Shown: piece after piece, positions 42,653 through 53,287 of the stretch
How positions within the stretch are numbered: position 1 is the stretch's first letter
Layout: every line of letters begins with the position of its first letter
Assembly (NCBI RefSeq): GCF_001895925.1
Contig: NZ_MPPI01000005.1
Span: 1-64,000, forward strand
Reading direction: 5' to 3'
DNA: 64,000 bases
From: Phormidesmis priestleyi ULC007
Lineage (GTDB): Bacteria; Cyanobacteriota; Cyanobacteriia; Leptolyngbyales; Leptolyngbyaceae
Program-made: the position numbers and the translations under genes
Notes under the pieces: generated by a model
The model's database searches: none
Told to the model about the DNA's origin: nothing
Seen by the model: the letters and a program-made list of their open reading frames with translations, nothing else

Positions 42653-43438
42653 ATGTTTCTCTTTGTCTCAAAACTGCTGCCTCTGCTTTTTTACCCCTTG
42701 GGGTTGTCATGTTTATTACTAATAGTGGCGTTTTTACTGTTGTGGAAACGTCCTCGACTGGCTGCAATTCCGATCGTGGCAGTGTTGCTGATTCTTTTGC
42801 TGGGCAGCAACGCTAGGGTGAGCGATGGGTTAGCGCGATCGCTAGAGTTTCAAAATCTCCCCACCGAGTTGCCCAAAACAGACGCGATCGTAGTCCTCGG
42901 TGGATGTACGGAGTCTGCCGTAGCGCCGCGTCCTTGGGTGGAAGTTAGAGAAGAGGGCGATCGAGTGCTCTATGCTGCCAAACTCTATCGAGACGGAAAA
43001 GCTCCGCGTCTCATTCTGAGTGGCGGACGCATTGATTGGCGCAGGAGTGGCAGCGCCGAATCTGAGGATATGGCAGTTTTGCTGGAGCCAATGGGCGTTC
43101 CTCGGTCGGCGATGCTGCAAGATCCTAGCTCACTCAACACGCGTGAGAATGCGGTCAACGTCAAACAAATTATGGAGGCTCAAGGAATTCGTCGGGTGTT
43201 GCTGGTGACTTCTGCGATGCACATGCCGCGATCGCTGATGATTTTTAGGAAGCTGGGAATGGAGGCGATCGCGGCTCCCACAGACTTTACATCCACCCAG
43301 TTTGACCCACAGCAAGTCAATACTACAGAAGCCAACATTCTTGATGCTCTGCCTGATGCTGACCAACTTCGACGCACCACCAGAGCTTTAAAAGAATATG
43401 TCGGAATCGCCGTATATTGGCTGCGAGGATGGGTTTAG
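42653..43438 (+). CDS. YdcF/ElyC-family (DUF218) membrane protein
   Basis: 261 residues with two N-terminal membrane helices (residues 5-30 and 35-55), then a DUF218 domain: DAIVVLGGCTESAVAPRP, LYRDGKAPRLILSGGRIDW, SLNTRENAVNVKQIM, RVLLVTSAMHMPRSLMIFR. ElyC-type proteins act on envelope polysaccharide or lipid-carrier metabolism, while the YdcF domain may bind nucleotides. The C-terminus (LKEYVGIAVYWLRGW) is the usual ending. It stands alone on its strand. Confidence 0.88.
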   Translation: MFLFVSKLLPLLFYPLGLSCLLLIVAFLLLWKRPRLAAIPIVAVLLILLLGSNARVSDGLARSLEFQNLPTELPKTDAIVVLGGCTESAVAPRPWVEVREEGDRVLYAAKLYRDGKAPRLILSGGRIDWRRSGSAESEDMAVLLEPMGVPRSAMLQDPSSLNTRENAVNVKQIMEAQGIRRVLLVTSAMHMPRSLMIFRKLGMEAIAAPTDFTSTQFDPQQVNTTEANILDALPDADQLRRTTRALKEYVGIAVYWLRGWV

Positions 43439-43936
43439 TCTGTCACTATTTGCATCAGCGATCGCAGTGCCTCGCTCAGATAGCTTCTTAGATTAGAGGC
43501 TTTCTCATCTTTCATCAACTTGAAGTAATCTTCATAAAACTGACGGGGATCGGGTGACTGCGAAGCGAATGCATTTTTACTTTCGCTATCTCAATCAGGT
43601 CGGTTTCTGAAAGCTTTGTATCGGAATATCACAATCTCAGCTTTTTGTTAATAAGTGTTGCGACTACTTGATGCCTTTGTTAAGGTGTGCAGGTTCAGTG
43701 ATGACGGGTTGATTCTCGTCTTTAGGAGTTGTGTCTAATGCTTTACACTCTCGACTCTAACCCCACCTTCTGAATCCCAGAATTGGCTGTAGGAGCGAAC
43801 CACAGCAAAATATCGATCGGAGCAACAGGCACTCAACTTAAAGCCCCACTCAAAGACTTCTCTCAGTTCTTTGCCCCTTCTATCAGTTTGGCAAAGGCTG
43901 AGAGCACTACAAAAGCCCAAAATTGGAGGCGTTAGC
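43439..43936. other. Gene-poor region with short coding-like fragments
   Basis: On the minus strand a 50-codon stretch ending at about 43438 (SPDPRQFYEDYFKLMKDE, then SNLRSYLSEALRSLMQIVT) looks like the end of a lost gene; it has no start codon. On the plus strand a stretch ending in KAQNWRR just before the SDR gene is also open. Neither is assigned. The SDR ribosome site GGAGG is at the right end. Confidence 0.35.
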
Positions 43937-44761
43937 ATGAATATTCAAGGAAAGACCGTTCTCGTTACGGGCGCTTCTCGTGGCATTGGACGGGCGATCG
44001 CGCTGGAACTGGCTCGACAAGGAGCGCAACGGCTGATCTTAGTGGCACGAACCCATCAACGTTTAGTCGAAGTAGCAACTGAAATCGAAGCCCTGGGAGT
44101 TGAAGCGGTTCCGATCGCTTTAAATCTGGCTCACCCGGTAGAAGTCAACATTGCCGTTGCTCAAGCTTGGCGCGATAACGGGCCGATTCATCTTCTCGTC
44201 AATTGTGCAGGGGTTGCCCACCAAACGCCCTTCTTACAATCACAACTGCCTCAAATGCAAGAAGAGATTGCCCTCAATCTCATGGGGATGTACACCATCA
44301 CTCGTCTAATCGCTCGACGTATGGCAGTGCAACGACAAGGCACGATCGTCAATGTGTCGAGCCTCATGGGAAAAATTGCCGCTCCAACGATGGCGACTTA
44401 TTCCGCAACCAAGTTTGCCATTTTGGGATTCACTCAAGCGCTGCGGGGAGAACTTGCAGCCCATAACATTCGAGTCATCGCGCTGCTGCCTTCTCTGACT
44501 GATACAGAAATGGTTCAGAACTTTCAGTGGTTTCGATGGGTCATGCCGACTACGCCTGAAAAAGTGGCTCAAACCCTGATTGTGGGACTCGAAAAGAACT
44601 CGCCAGAAATTTTAGTAGGATGGCAAAGTCATCTTGCAGTGTTGGGCAACCGCCTGATGCCCTGGCTAGTTGAAAACGTTTCACGATTAGCAGCCCCCCT
44701 TTCCGAAAATCGTCAGGCACTCGACGCAAGACTCAGAGAGGCTAGAGCAGATTCTCATTAA
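43937..44761 (+). CDS. Short-chain dehydrogenase/reductase
   Basis: 274 residues; start at 43937 follows GGAGGCGTTAGC. Classical SDR: cofactor loop TGASRGIGRAIALELA, NCAG in LLVNCAGVAHQTPF, catalytic Ser in IVNVSSLMGKIAAP and Tyr/Lys in YSATKFAILGFTQAL. Arg/Lys residues after the second strand (LVARTHQRLVE) favour NADP(H). The substrate is unknown; the C-terminal helical tail (LIVGLEKNSPEILVGWQS) is like those of DltE/YqjQ-type SDRs. Confidence 0.88.
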   Translation: MNIQGKTVLVTGASRGIGRAIALELARQGAQRLILVARTHQRLVEVATEIEALGVEAVPIALNLAHPVEVNIAVAQAWRDNGPIHLLVNCAGVAHQTPFLQSQLPQMQEEIALNLMGMYTITRLIARRMAVQRQGTIVNVSSLMGKIAAPTMATYSATKFAILGFTQALRGELAAHNIRVIALLPSLTDTEMVQNFQWFRWVMPTTPEKVAQTLIVGLEKNSPEILVGWQSHLAVLGNRLMPWLVENVSRLAAPLSENRQALDARLREARADSH

Positions 44762-44826
44762 ACCCTTCTAATCGAGAGTTTCAAGGTTTCGCTCTTGAAA
44801 CATCGGCAACAAATTGCATTCACGAT

Positions 44827-44853
44827 AGCCTCCTAGACCGCGGAGGCTCTTTT
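44827..44853 (+). terminator. Rho-independent terminator after the SDR gene
   Basis: AGCCTCC (44827-44833) and GGAGGCT (44842-44848) form a 7-bp stem followed by CTTTTT. Good match to an intrinsic terminator. Confidence 0.75.
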
Positions 44854-44889
44854 TATATAAGAGGGGGTTTGGGAACTGGCTATCTGCTC

Positions 44890-45125
44890 TTAATTCTGCA
44901 AATGCTCAAGCCAGACTTCTAGATCCGTTAGCTGCGTGAAGTCGAGCAAGGCTTCTCCTAACGCTTCTAGCTGATTGAGTGGAAGCAAATTAATTTGTGC
45001 TTGGGTGTCTTTTGGCAAAGCTCCTACTTGACGATCGAGGAGACGCAGAACGAGCGATCGGGCTTCTTCTTGTCTGCCTTCTTGCAGAATATCTTGATAG
45101 TTTGTAATCCAGTTTTTGATAGCGC
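44890..45125 (-). pseudogene. DUF4351 C-terminal fragment of an Rpn/YhgA-like nuclease gene
   Basis: The minus strand reads NWITNYQDILQEGRQEEARS, LVLRLLDRQVGALPKDTQAQ and ALGEALLDFTQLTDLEVWLE with a stop at 44890-44892. This is the DUF4351 tail found on cyanobacterial Rpn-family PD-(D/E)XK proteins, which are transposase-like. The nuclease domain and start are absent. Confidence 0.65.
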
Positions 45126-45173
45126 TGCAACTACAACAAGGCGGAAATAATCACCGCGCCACCCGCTATCCCT

Positions 45174-45296
45174 TCAAGCTTCACCCGTAAATCCTGTATT
45201 AATGACTGCTCTCACACTCTTGAGACGCTTATTCTCACCAACTATTGCGATCTGAATGACTGCCTCACGATTTGCGGTTACGTTCCCTAAAATCAT
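45174..45296 (-). pseudogene. N-terminal fragment of a clan AA aspartic protease-like gene
   Basis: 40 codons from an ATG at 45296: MILGNVTANREAVIQIAIVG, then VRAVINTGFTGEA and a stop. The motif IDTGFTG with catalytic Asp is expected; here it reads INTGFTG, so the catalytic residue is Asn. The remaining two-thirds of the family length are missing. It is coupled to the upstream broken gene by an ATGA overlap. Confidence 0.6.
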
Positions 45297-45598
45297 CGTG
45301 ATTCAACCGACCCAGAAAAACCAATCCGATGAACAGCGCGATGCCCGATTCGCACAAACCAAATTTGAGCATTAGGATGGTGAGCGAGTAAGAGGTCTGA
45401 AGCGGTCAAGCTGTTCTTGGCAACCTCAAAGGCTCCCATTTCGATATCGATCGCCACAATTTTGCCATGATTACCTGCTTCAACTTGTGAACGCACACTT
45501 GATTCGTAAGATTGCGTCCGCGTTGAGCAAATTCTTCTTTGCTGTATCGTGATTGTCGGACTTCCACAAAGGTTGCTCCTGTTTGCGTCTTACTAATT
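45293..45598 (-). pseudogene. Frameshifted partner gene of the protease-like fragment
   Basis: One frame gives TFVEVRQSRYSKEEFAQRGR up to about 45500. The continuation YESSVRSQVEAGNHGKIVAI, DIEMGAFEVAKNSLTASDLL and NAQIWFVRIGHRAVHRIGF is in another frame to a stop at 45293-45295. A single frameshift links the two. Intact versions are common in cyanobacteria directly upstream of such protease-like genes. Confidence 0.6.
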
Positions 45599-45655
45599 GA
45601 ATTGTAGACGGTGTGCGCTTAGGACATACCTTTAAACTGCCTGCTTTACATAACA

Positions 45656-45683
45656 AAAGGGCGAAAGTATTCTTTCACCCTTT
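45656..45683. terminator. Hairpin with A/T-rich flanks
   Basis: AAAGGGCGAAAG and CTTTCACCCTTT pair around TATT with one mismatch. It lies between decayed genes on the minus strand and could end transcripts from either side. Confidence 0.5.
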
Positions 45684-45712
45684 GCCAACTTAAAAATTAG
45701 ATTTCGCGAAAG

Positions 45713-45862
45713 CTAGGAAAAGATCTTTCCAACTTTCATAGCAGCTTGCACAGCTTTTGAGGCAGGAAACACAACCTCAGCAACCATAAGAGCGATCGGA
45801 GCCGCTTTATAAGTAACTTTCTACACTTGCTTAAAATGTTTTGGCTTTACCTTAAATCCCAT
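45713..45862 (-). pseudogene. Small ORF with one in-frame amber codon
   Basis: From the ATG at 45862 the frame reads MGFKVKPKHFKQV, then TAG, then KVTYKAAPIALMVAEVVFPA and SKAVQAAMKVGKIF to a stop at 45713-45715. Apart from the single TAG it is a 49-residue basic, amphipathic peptide. It could be a dead small gene. No family recognised. Confidence 0.35.
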
Positions 45863-46174
45863 TTTCTGACTCTCTTGTTTACGGTGTGTAAATTAATACT
45901 AATCTACCTCAGTTCCTACGTAAATAGAAGAATATTCAATCAGAAATAGCCGTACTTGCCATGTAGAGAGGAAACAAGTAAAGGTGATTGTGAGGGGCAA
46001 AATTTTTGATCTCACTGTGATATCGAAAGACACAACCTTTTTCCACAAAAATGAACTTGAAACAATAATTGCCTACGTAACCATAGTGCAGAGGACTAAT
46101 GCAGCATTCTCTGACGCTAACTGACATAACGCCAATACAGCAAGCTCTACAACCCACTATTCACGTCCAAAGTT

Positions 46175-47449
46175 ATGGAAGATTTTGTCATCGCGATTAC
46201 TGCGGTTTTGGCGTTGTATTTAGCGTGGAACCTTGGCGCAAACGATGTTGCCAACTCAATGGGCACCTCTGTTGGCTCCAAAGCAGTCACCCTCAAACAA
46301 GCCCTAATCATCGCGGGGATTCTGGAATTCACCGGGGCGGTTGTCTTTGGGCAAGAAGTCTCTGCAAAGTTAGCAACTGGAATTGTCGATCCCGCTTTGT
46401 TTGCTCAAACGCCTCAGATTCTATTAGTCGGGATGGTTTCCGTCTTGATTTCGGCTGGGGTTTGGCTCAACATCGCCACACTTTTCGGCTTTCCGGTGTC
46501 GTCATCTCATGCAACTGTAGGCGCGATCGCCGGATTCGCGTGTGTTGCCCTCAGCCCCAGTGCCGTTGATTGGTCATCGATCGGCATAATTTCACTGACG
46601 TGGATGATTACTCCTCTAATTAGTGGCACGATCGCCGCTCTCTTCTACAGCCAAATCAAACACTGGATTCTTGATCAGCCCGACCCGATCACCCAACTTC
46701 GAGAATGGATTCCCTGGCTAAGTGCCGCTCTGATGGGCATCTTTGGCGTAATTGTCTTGCCAACGTTGAGCCGACCTCTTCAGAGGATTTTGCGCGATCG
46801 CTTCGAGCTAGACATTCCGGCTCATGATTTGCCGTTGCTGATCGGGAGCGGCGGCGCGATCGCGCTAACTCTTATGATCTGGCGAGAGTTAGATCAAAAC
46901 ACCCAAGCCAAAATTCAAAACCCTGAACCTTTACTGGCTCGTTTTCAAGTCCTGAGCGCTTGTTTTGTGGCGTTTGCCCATGGCTCAAATGATGTCGGCA
47001 ATGCTGTTTCACCTTTGGCAGCGATTGTTTATATTACTCAAACTAAGTCCGTTCCGCTGCAAAACTTTCAGGTTCCCTTGTGGATTTTGGTTCTTGGCGG
47101 CATCGGGATCGTTGCTGGATTAGCCGTGATGGGAAAGAAGGTAATCGCCACGATCGGAGAAGGCATTATCGCACTTCAGCCCAGTGGCGGATTTTGCGCT
47201 GAGTTGGCAACCGCTGCAACGATTTTAGTGGCATCTCGATTGGGTTTGCCCGTCTCCACGTCTCATGCTCTCGTGGGAGGGGTCGTCGGTATCGGACTCA
47301 TTCAAAGCTTAAAATCAATTCAGTTTAAAACCTTGCGATCGATTGGTTTAACCTGGTTAGTTACCATTCCGATCGCGGCTGGGCTAAGTGCCACAATTTT
47401 CGCCGTCGCTCAGTTTTTGATCACAACCTATTTCGTGCAGATCTTGTAA
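46175..47449 (+). CDS. pit: PiT-family inorganic phosphate transporter
   Basis: 424-residue, about 10-helix membrane carrier importing phosphate with a cation. Both PiT signature repeats are present: AWNLGANDVANSMGTSVGS in the N-half and VAFAHGSNDVGNAVSPLAA in the C-half, plus the matching pairs FPVSSSHATVGAI and LPVSTSHALVGGV. The length fits the family. The upstream gap 45863-46174 holds no other gene; a Pho box could not be recognised with confidence. Confidence 0.94.
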   Translation: MEDFVIAITAVLALYLAWNLGANDVANSMGTSVGSKAVTLKQALIIAGILEFTGAVVFGQEVSAKLATGIVDPALFAQTPQILLVGMVSVLISAGVWLNIATLFGFPVSSSHATVGAIAGFACVALSPSAVDWSSIGIISLTWMITPLISGTIAALFYSQIKHWILDQPDPITQLREWIPWLSAALMGIFGVIVLPTLSRPLQRILRDRFELDIPAHDLPLLIGSGGAIALTLMIWRELDQNTQAKIQNPEPLLARFQVLSACFVAFAHGSNDVGNAVSPLAAIVYITQTKSVPLQNFQVPLWILVLGGIGIVAGLAVMGKKVIATIGEGIIALQPSGGFCAELATAATILVASRLGLPVSTSHALVGGVVGIGLIQSLKSIQFKTLRSIGLTWLVTIPIAAGLSATIFAVAQFLITTYFVQIL

Positions 47450-47540
47450 TTTATGGGGAACAATAGCAAACAAGGAAATGAAAGCTTTTGTGAAGACTAA
47501 ACGATGATTTGTGCACTACAGGCTAGAGGATAGAAATTCA

Positions 47541-48839
47541 ATGGGTGAGGATAGTCGATCGAACCCCTCAGGGAATGAGAATGCTAAACCAGAAAAATTT
47601 GGTTTGGGTTCAGGCACCCAGGATCTAAAGGAACTGCAACACAACACGGCCAATGAATTGTCTCAAGATGTGACTCGGCTGCAAATTGAGAAGATGCAGC
47701 TAATTCAAGATATTGCAAACCTGCAAGCCCGATATCAGACCCTACAAACCCATTCACAAGCCCTCGAAGCGCAGCCCATTCCACTAGAATTTCCTGCCGC
47801 TCCTTTGCCGCTCAACGCAGAACCTCGTCTGCGGTCTCAGCTTCAGATCGGGCTATGGTTTGTGTTGATCTCTACCTTGGCGCTGTCGGTTCACAATGTG
47901 GTCGTCAAAATCATTATTGGCAGCCCGATTAGCTTGTTGGGACTGATGCCTTTTGGCGGGTTCATTCAGCCCAGTCTTGGCAACTCGCTGCTAATTTTAT
48001 GGATGCGAATGCTGATTGTGGTGCCCTTGATGGCTACGATCGCCGCATTTATCTACCCACAAGTTTGGAGAGACATCAAAAAATTGGTGCTTGATCGCGA
48101 TCGTCGGGCGCTGTTTAACGTGATTGGCAGTGGTGGCTTTTTGTTTCTGTCGCAGGTGTTGATCTATATTGCGATCGGGCAAATCGGCCCTGGCCCTGCC
48201 GTCACAATTCTATTTATGTATCCGTTAGTAACCGTGCCGTTAGCGTGGTGGCTCTTTGGTGATCGTCCGACTCGGTTACGTTTAGCGGTGATGGTGGCGA
48301 TTTTGGTAGGCGTGATTATGGCGGCACTGCCCAACTTAGCAAGGACTAGCATGGTGACTTCTGGTGGAGTCTTTGCGGCTATTTTGGCAGGAATTGCGTT
48401 TGCGTTTTATCTGATCTTTATGCAGCTTGGCTTTCGTAAACTGCATCCCGTTCCGGTGAGTCTGGTGCAGTTTGTCACGATTCTGTTTTTGTCGAGCCTC
48501 AGCCTGACGCTGCCGCTCCAGTTGGGAGTCGTCATCTTACCCGAAAAGCGGCTAGGATTTTTTGTCGGTGGGTTGGTTTTGGGCGCATTAACGCTAGTCG
48601 GCTATCTGAGTAATAACTTTGGGGTGCGGTATCTGGGCGCGGCCCGATCGTCGATTATTGCCTCTAGCGGCCCGGTGATCACAGCAGTTTTGGCGGCTAT
48701 TATCATTCATAGTCAATTGCAGCAGGTGCAAGTGTTTGGCATTTTGCTGGTGACGATCGGGGTGACTGCTCTCAGCTTTGAGCGGATGCGACTCGTGAAA
48801 GCCACAAACCCTATCAAGCCAGAAACCGCGAGTCGATAG
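47541..48839 (+). CDS. EamA/DMT-family transporter with N-terminal coiled coil
   Basis: Start at 47541 (MGEDSRSNPSGNENAKPEKF) gives 432 residues; ten more precede it in frame. Residues about 30-75 (ELSQDVTRLQIEKMQLIQDI) are a cytoplasmic coiled coil, unusual for DMT exporters. Ten helices follow, with two EamA repeats (QIGLWFVLISTLALSVHNVV; SGGVFAAILAGIAFAFYLIF). Substrate unknown; EamA proteins export metabolites such as amino acids. A second EamA gene converges 14 bp downstream. Confidence 0.88.
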   Translation: MGEDSRSNPSGNENAKPEKFGLGSGTQDLKELQHNTANELSQDVTRLQIEKMQLIQDIANLQARYQTLQTHSQALEAQPIPLEFPAAPLPLNAEPRLRSQLQIGLWFVLISTLALSVHNVVVKIIIGSPISLLGLMPFGGFIQPSLGNSLLILWMRMLIVVPLMATIAAFIYPQVWRDIKKLVLDRDRRALFNVIGSGGFLFLSQVLIYIAIGQIGPGPAVTILFMYPLVTVPLAWWLFGDRPTRLRLAVMVAILVGVIMAALPNLARTSMVTSGGVFAAILAGIAFAFYLIFMQLGFRKLHPVPVSLVQFVTILFLSSLSLTLPLQLGVVILPEKRLGFFVGGLVLGALTLVGYLSNNFGVRYLGAARSSIIASSGPVITAVLAAIIIHSQLQQVQVFGILLVTIGVTALSFERMRLVKATNPIKPETASR

Positions 48840-48853
48840 AAGTCAAAGAGAAT

Positions 48854-49756
48854 TTATCGGTTAGCGGCGATCGAGATTGCCACCCCTATCAACAAAATCA
48901 TTGCTCCGATAAGCACTTGGATTCCTGGCACTTCTCCAAACAGCACCAATGCCAACCCGCTCGACGCAACAGGCTCAAACAAAGTTAGCACCGATACCAA
49001 CGTTGGAGACACCCAGCAAACCGCCCAATTGAGGCTAGTGTGTCCGATGAGCTGAGGCACGATCGCCATCAGCAAAATCAATCCATAAGTGAGCGGTGAA
49101 TAGCCCGTGTAGGAAGCTCCCGCAAGCAAGGGTAAAGGCAACAGTACGATCGCTGCCACACTGTAAGCGATCGTGACATAGCTCCTCACATCTAAATCCC
49201 GTCGCTGTGCCTCTCGTCCTAGCAAAAGATATAAACTGGCTGTCCAGGCTCCGACCAATGCCAGCCCATTGCCTAAAAGCGGATTCGTGCCTGTCGCCTC
49301 AGAAGTCTGCCATCCGATCGTGATGCCGCCAATCAGCGCGATCGCGATGCCTGCTAGCGTGACCCGGTTGGGTTTCTCGCCAAACCACCGCCACGAAAGC
49401 AACGCTACCCAAATCGAAGTCGTCGTGACGATCGTGGTAGAAGCCGCGATCGACGTATAAGACAGCGACGTAATCCAGGTGGCAAAGTGAGCGGCAAGCG
49501 CAACTCCGGCGGCTGTTGCATAGCGCCATGCCGATCGAGTGGGAGGGTTGCGACGAATAGTTTGCCAGGTAGGAAGCAGCACCCCAGAAGCAATGATTAA
49601 CCGAGACGCAGCTAACACTAAACTAAATCCGACGGCCGAAAGCTGGGCTTCACGAGTCGCCAACCGAACTAAAACTGCTGCGGTCGAAACTGCCAAAATT
49701 CCGATCGTTAAGACCAGCACAGTTTGCCAACCCGTCGGCTGAGTGAAAAATTTCAT
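48854..49756 (-). CDS. EamA/DMT-family transporter
   Basis: 300 residues with ten predicted helices and two EamA repeats: LVLTIGILAVSTAAVLVRLA at the start; SIWVALLSWRWFGEKPNRVT ends the first; GNGLALVGAWTASLYLLLGR opens the second and FEPVASSGLALVLFGEVPGI completes it. No coiled-coil extension, unlike its convergent neighbour. Substrate unknown. Confidence 0.9.
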   Translation of the reverse strand: MKFFTQPTGWQTVLVLTIGILAVSTAAVLVRLATREAQLSAVGFSLVLAASRLIIASGVLLPTWQTIRRNPPTRSAWRYATAAGVALAAHFATWITSLSYTSIAASTTIVTTTSIWVALLSWRWFGEKPNRVTLAGIAIALIGGITIGWQTSEATGTNPLLGNGLALVGAWTASLYLLLGREAQRRDLDVRSYVTIAYSVAAIVLLPLPLLAGASYTGYSPLTYGLILLMAIVPQLIGHTSLNWAVCWVSPTLVSVLTLFEPVASSGLALVLFGEVPGIQVLIGAMILLIGVAISIAANR

Positions 49757-49801
49757 GATGTTATGTCAATTTCAAAAATAATTGCAACCGATCAAACGGT
49801 G

Positions 49802-49862
49802 GTAGGGACATGGCACTGCCGTGTCCTCATGCGAATCTGTCACGTCAATCAAATCGGTATGT
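49802..49862. repeat. Dispersed repeat copy A flanking groEL
   Basis: CATGGCACTGCCG, ATGCG.ATCTG and CAAATC..TATG-like blocks here recur at 52009-52062 in the same order. The two copies lie 2.2 kb apart on either side of groEL. Confidence 0.5.
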
Positions 49863-49926
49863 CAGTCGATCGGGCCTGTTTGAAGATTATTTACCCATGT
49901 CGTACGGTTTTCCGATCTAATCTTAA

Positions 49927-49953
49927 TTAGCACTCTGCCTTAACGAGTGCTAA
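49927..49953. promoter_or_regulatory. CIRCE operator
   Basis: TTAGCACTC (49927-49935), nine bases, GAGTGCTAA (49945-49953): an exact match to the CIRCE consensus bound by the HrcA repressor. It lies 30 bp before the groEL ATG and shows heat-shock repression of that gene. Confidence 0.96.
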
Positions 49954-49965
49954 ATTTCTAGGTAG

Positions 49966-51669
<1,704 letters not shown>

Positions 51670-51690
51670 TCCCCACTTAAATTAATTTGA

Positions 51691-51727
51691 AAGGGGTCGA
51701 TCGTGTAGCGCGCTCGGCTCCTTTTTT
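51691..51727 (+). terminator. Terminator of groEL
   Basis: AAGGGGTCGA pairs with TCGGCTCCTT (two wobble pairs) around a 13-base loop and is followed by a T-run (51722-51727), 22 bp after the stop. Confidence 0.8.
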
Positions 51728-51762
51728 AACGTGAATTCGACGGCTTCGTTACAGTTTGTCGT

Positions 51763-51844
51763 GCCCCCTAAATCCCCCAAGTTTGGGGGACTTCAAGCCA
51801 AAATTTCCGGTTCAAAGTCCCCCAGAATGGGGGATTTAGGGGGC
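51763..51844. repeat. Palindromic CCCCCTAAATCCCCC repeat
   Basis: GCCCCCTAAATCCCCC (51763-51778) is matched by GGGGGATTTAGGGGGC (51829-51844), with inner arms GGGGGACTT and AAAGTCCCCC. It is the same core as 2304-2384 but without that copy's outer terminal repeats. Confidence 0.75.
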
Positions 51845-52008
51845 AGAAGCCGCTGACAACGCAGCGAAAAAACTCGTCGAACTGACGTTTTTTTAGTGCC
51901 CAAAGGCGAACACACCTGCTTCCATTTGTTCATACCAATTTCGGAGGCAATTGCGATCGATCGTTCAATCCGACGGGGCACGGCATGCCATGCTTTTTGT
52001 CCGGGCAT

Positions 52009-52062
52009 GGCACTGCCGCTCTCATGCGGATCTGCCGCCTTCACAAATCAAATGGGTATCAA
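52009..52062. repeat. Dispersed repeat copy B flanking groEL
   Basis: CATGGCACTGCCG, CTCATGCGGATCTG and CAAATCAAATGGGTAT repeat the order of 49802-49862. The region 51850-52107 has no gene that I can support. Confidence 0.5.
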
Positions 52063-52107
52063 CGCTGATGGGTAAAATTTCAGTTACGCCTTCGTTAATT
52101 TGCTGTA

Positions 52108-52788
52108 TCAAAGCAAGCTTCGTTTCTTCAACTTGGACATAGCATCTTCAGCCGCCTGTTTTTCTGCATCTCTCTTGTTACGACCTTTCCCTTCACCGTA
52201 AAGTTTGTTGCCCACATAAACTCTAGAAGCAAACTCAGGAGCATGGTCTGCTCCACCTATTTGTTCTGTGACATACTTCGGAATTGTTGCATCATTCGCC
52301 TGCGCGAATTCCTGAAACTTGTTTTTTGAGTCTACATTTGAGCGAACTATCATCACTTCTGGAGGTACAGAGTTAAACAGTTGTTCGACTAAAGGACGCA
52401 ATGCTTCAATATCTCGATCGTGGTCTAAATAATAAGCTCCAACGACTGCCTCGAAAGTGCTGCTAAGAAGATTCGGATTTTGATAGCCACCATCGCGGAT
52501 TGCACCTTGCCCTAATCGCATTCTGAAATCTAGACCAACCTCAGTGGCAAATTTAGCCAATTGTCTTTCGTCTACGAGTGCGGCTCGTCGTCGGGTCATT
52601 TCATCTTCTCCCAGTTCAGGATGAACCCGATAAAGATACTCGCCACTCACGAAATTGAGGATTGCATCACCTAAAAACTCCAGTCGCTCGTTGTCTCCAT
52701 TTTCTCCAGGATTTTCATTGACGTAGGAACGATGGGTGAGCGATCGACGCAGAAGTTTCTCGTCATTAAACATCAAAAGTTTGTGCAT
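52108..52788 (-). CDS. rnc: Ribonuclease III
   Basis: Double-strand RNA endonuclease acting in rRNA and mRNA maturation. The catalytic domain has the RNase III signature NERLEFLGDAILNFVSGEYL (residues 33-52), with further conserved SLTHRSYVNEN and LLSSTFEAVVGAYYLD. The dsRNA-binding domain covers about 153-222 (SKNKFQEFAQANDATIPKYV, GRNKRDAEKQAAEDAM). The length, 226 aa, is normal. It stands alone. Confidence 0.95.
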   Translation of the reverse strand: MHKLLMFNDEKLLRRSLTHRSYVNENPGENGDNERLEFLGDAILNFVSGEYLYRVHPELGEDEMTRRRAALVDERQLAKFATEVGLDFRMRLGQGAIRDGGYQNPNLLSSTFEAVVGAYYLDHDRDIEALRPLVEQLFNSVPPEVMIVRSNVDSKNKFQEFAQANDATIPKYVTEQIGGADHAPEFASRVYVGNKLYGEGKGRNKRDAEKQAAEDAMSKLKKRSLL

Positions 52789-52864
52789 TTTTTCTGGTTG
52801 TATTAACTAAAAACTGATTTGGGTGGAAACAAGAAAGCGCAATTGTCTGTAACACCTTCATCCC

Positions 52865-52936
52865 CCAACCTTTTCTTCCATGCCGTGAGAAGGGGAGCGA
52901 TCCAGATCCCCTCTTCTAGGGCAGAAAAGAGGTTGG
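52865..52936. repeat. Imperfect palindrome upstream of rnc
   Basis: CCAACCTTTTCTTCC...GAGAAGGGGA and TCCCCTCTTCT...GGTTGG form a long imperfect hairpin. It is a C-rich repeat distinct from the CCCTCACCCT family and sits between rnc and the HNH gene. Confidence 0.5.
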
Positions 52937-52954
52937 AGAAGAAGGGCGACCCAG

Positions 52955-53182
52955 CTACTTACATGACTGTCGAGGTGGAAAAAGGCTATCTCCACGAGAG
53001 TTGTTGCATGAAAAACAGGCGAGTCGTAAGTTCTCTAGTGAATTGGAGCCACCTCGACTCTTCGGTATCAGGTGATCGAGGGTCAGTTCTTCTGTGAGCA
53101 AGCAACGCCCACTCCAAAAACAATGAGAACCAAACTTGTGGGTCAATTGAGTTCTTTTAGACTTTCTTTGCTTAGAGTTCAT
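52955..53182 (-). CDS. Small HNH endonuclease
   Basis: 75 residues. The HNH core is LTLDHLIPKSRGGSNSLENL plus CFSCNNSRGDSLFP, with His and Asp in LDHLIP and the zinc pair CFSC (a second pair may be FWSGRC, incomplete). A basic N-terminus (MNSKQRKSKRTQLTHKF) precedes it. Small stand-alone HNH proteins are common in cyanobacteria and may be nicking enzymes or domesticated intron nucleases; the function is not known. Confidence 0.75.
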   Translation of the reverse strand: MNSKQRKSKRTQLTHKFGSHCFWSGRCLLTEELTLDHLIPKSRGGSNSLENLRLACFSCNNSRGDSLFPPRQSCK

Positions 53183-53287
53183 GTCAAATTTCCTTGACTA
53201 CTAGAGTTTAGTAGCATCGGAATATCGGACATAATCAGTTCCTTCCCACTTGTTGAGGAAATCACTAACTTGTCACCTAATGGTAAA

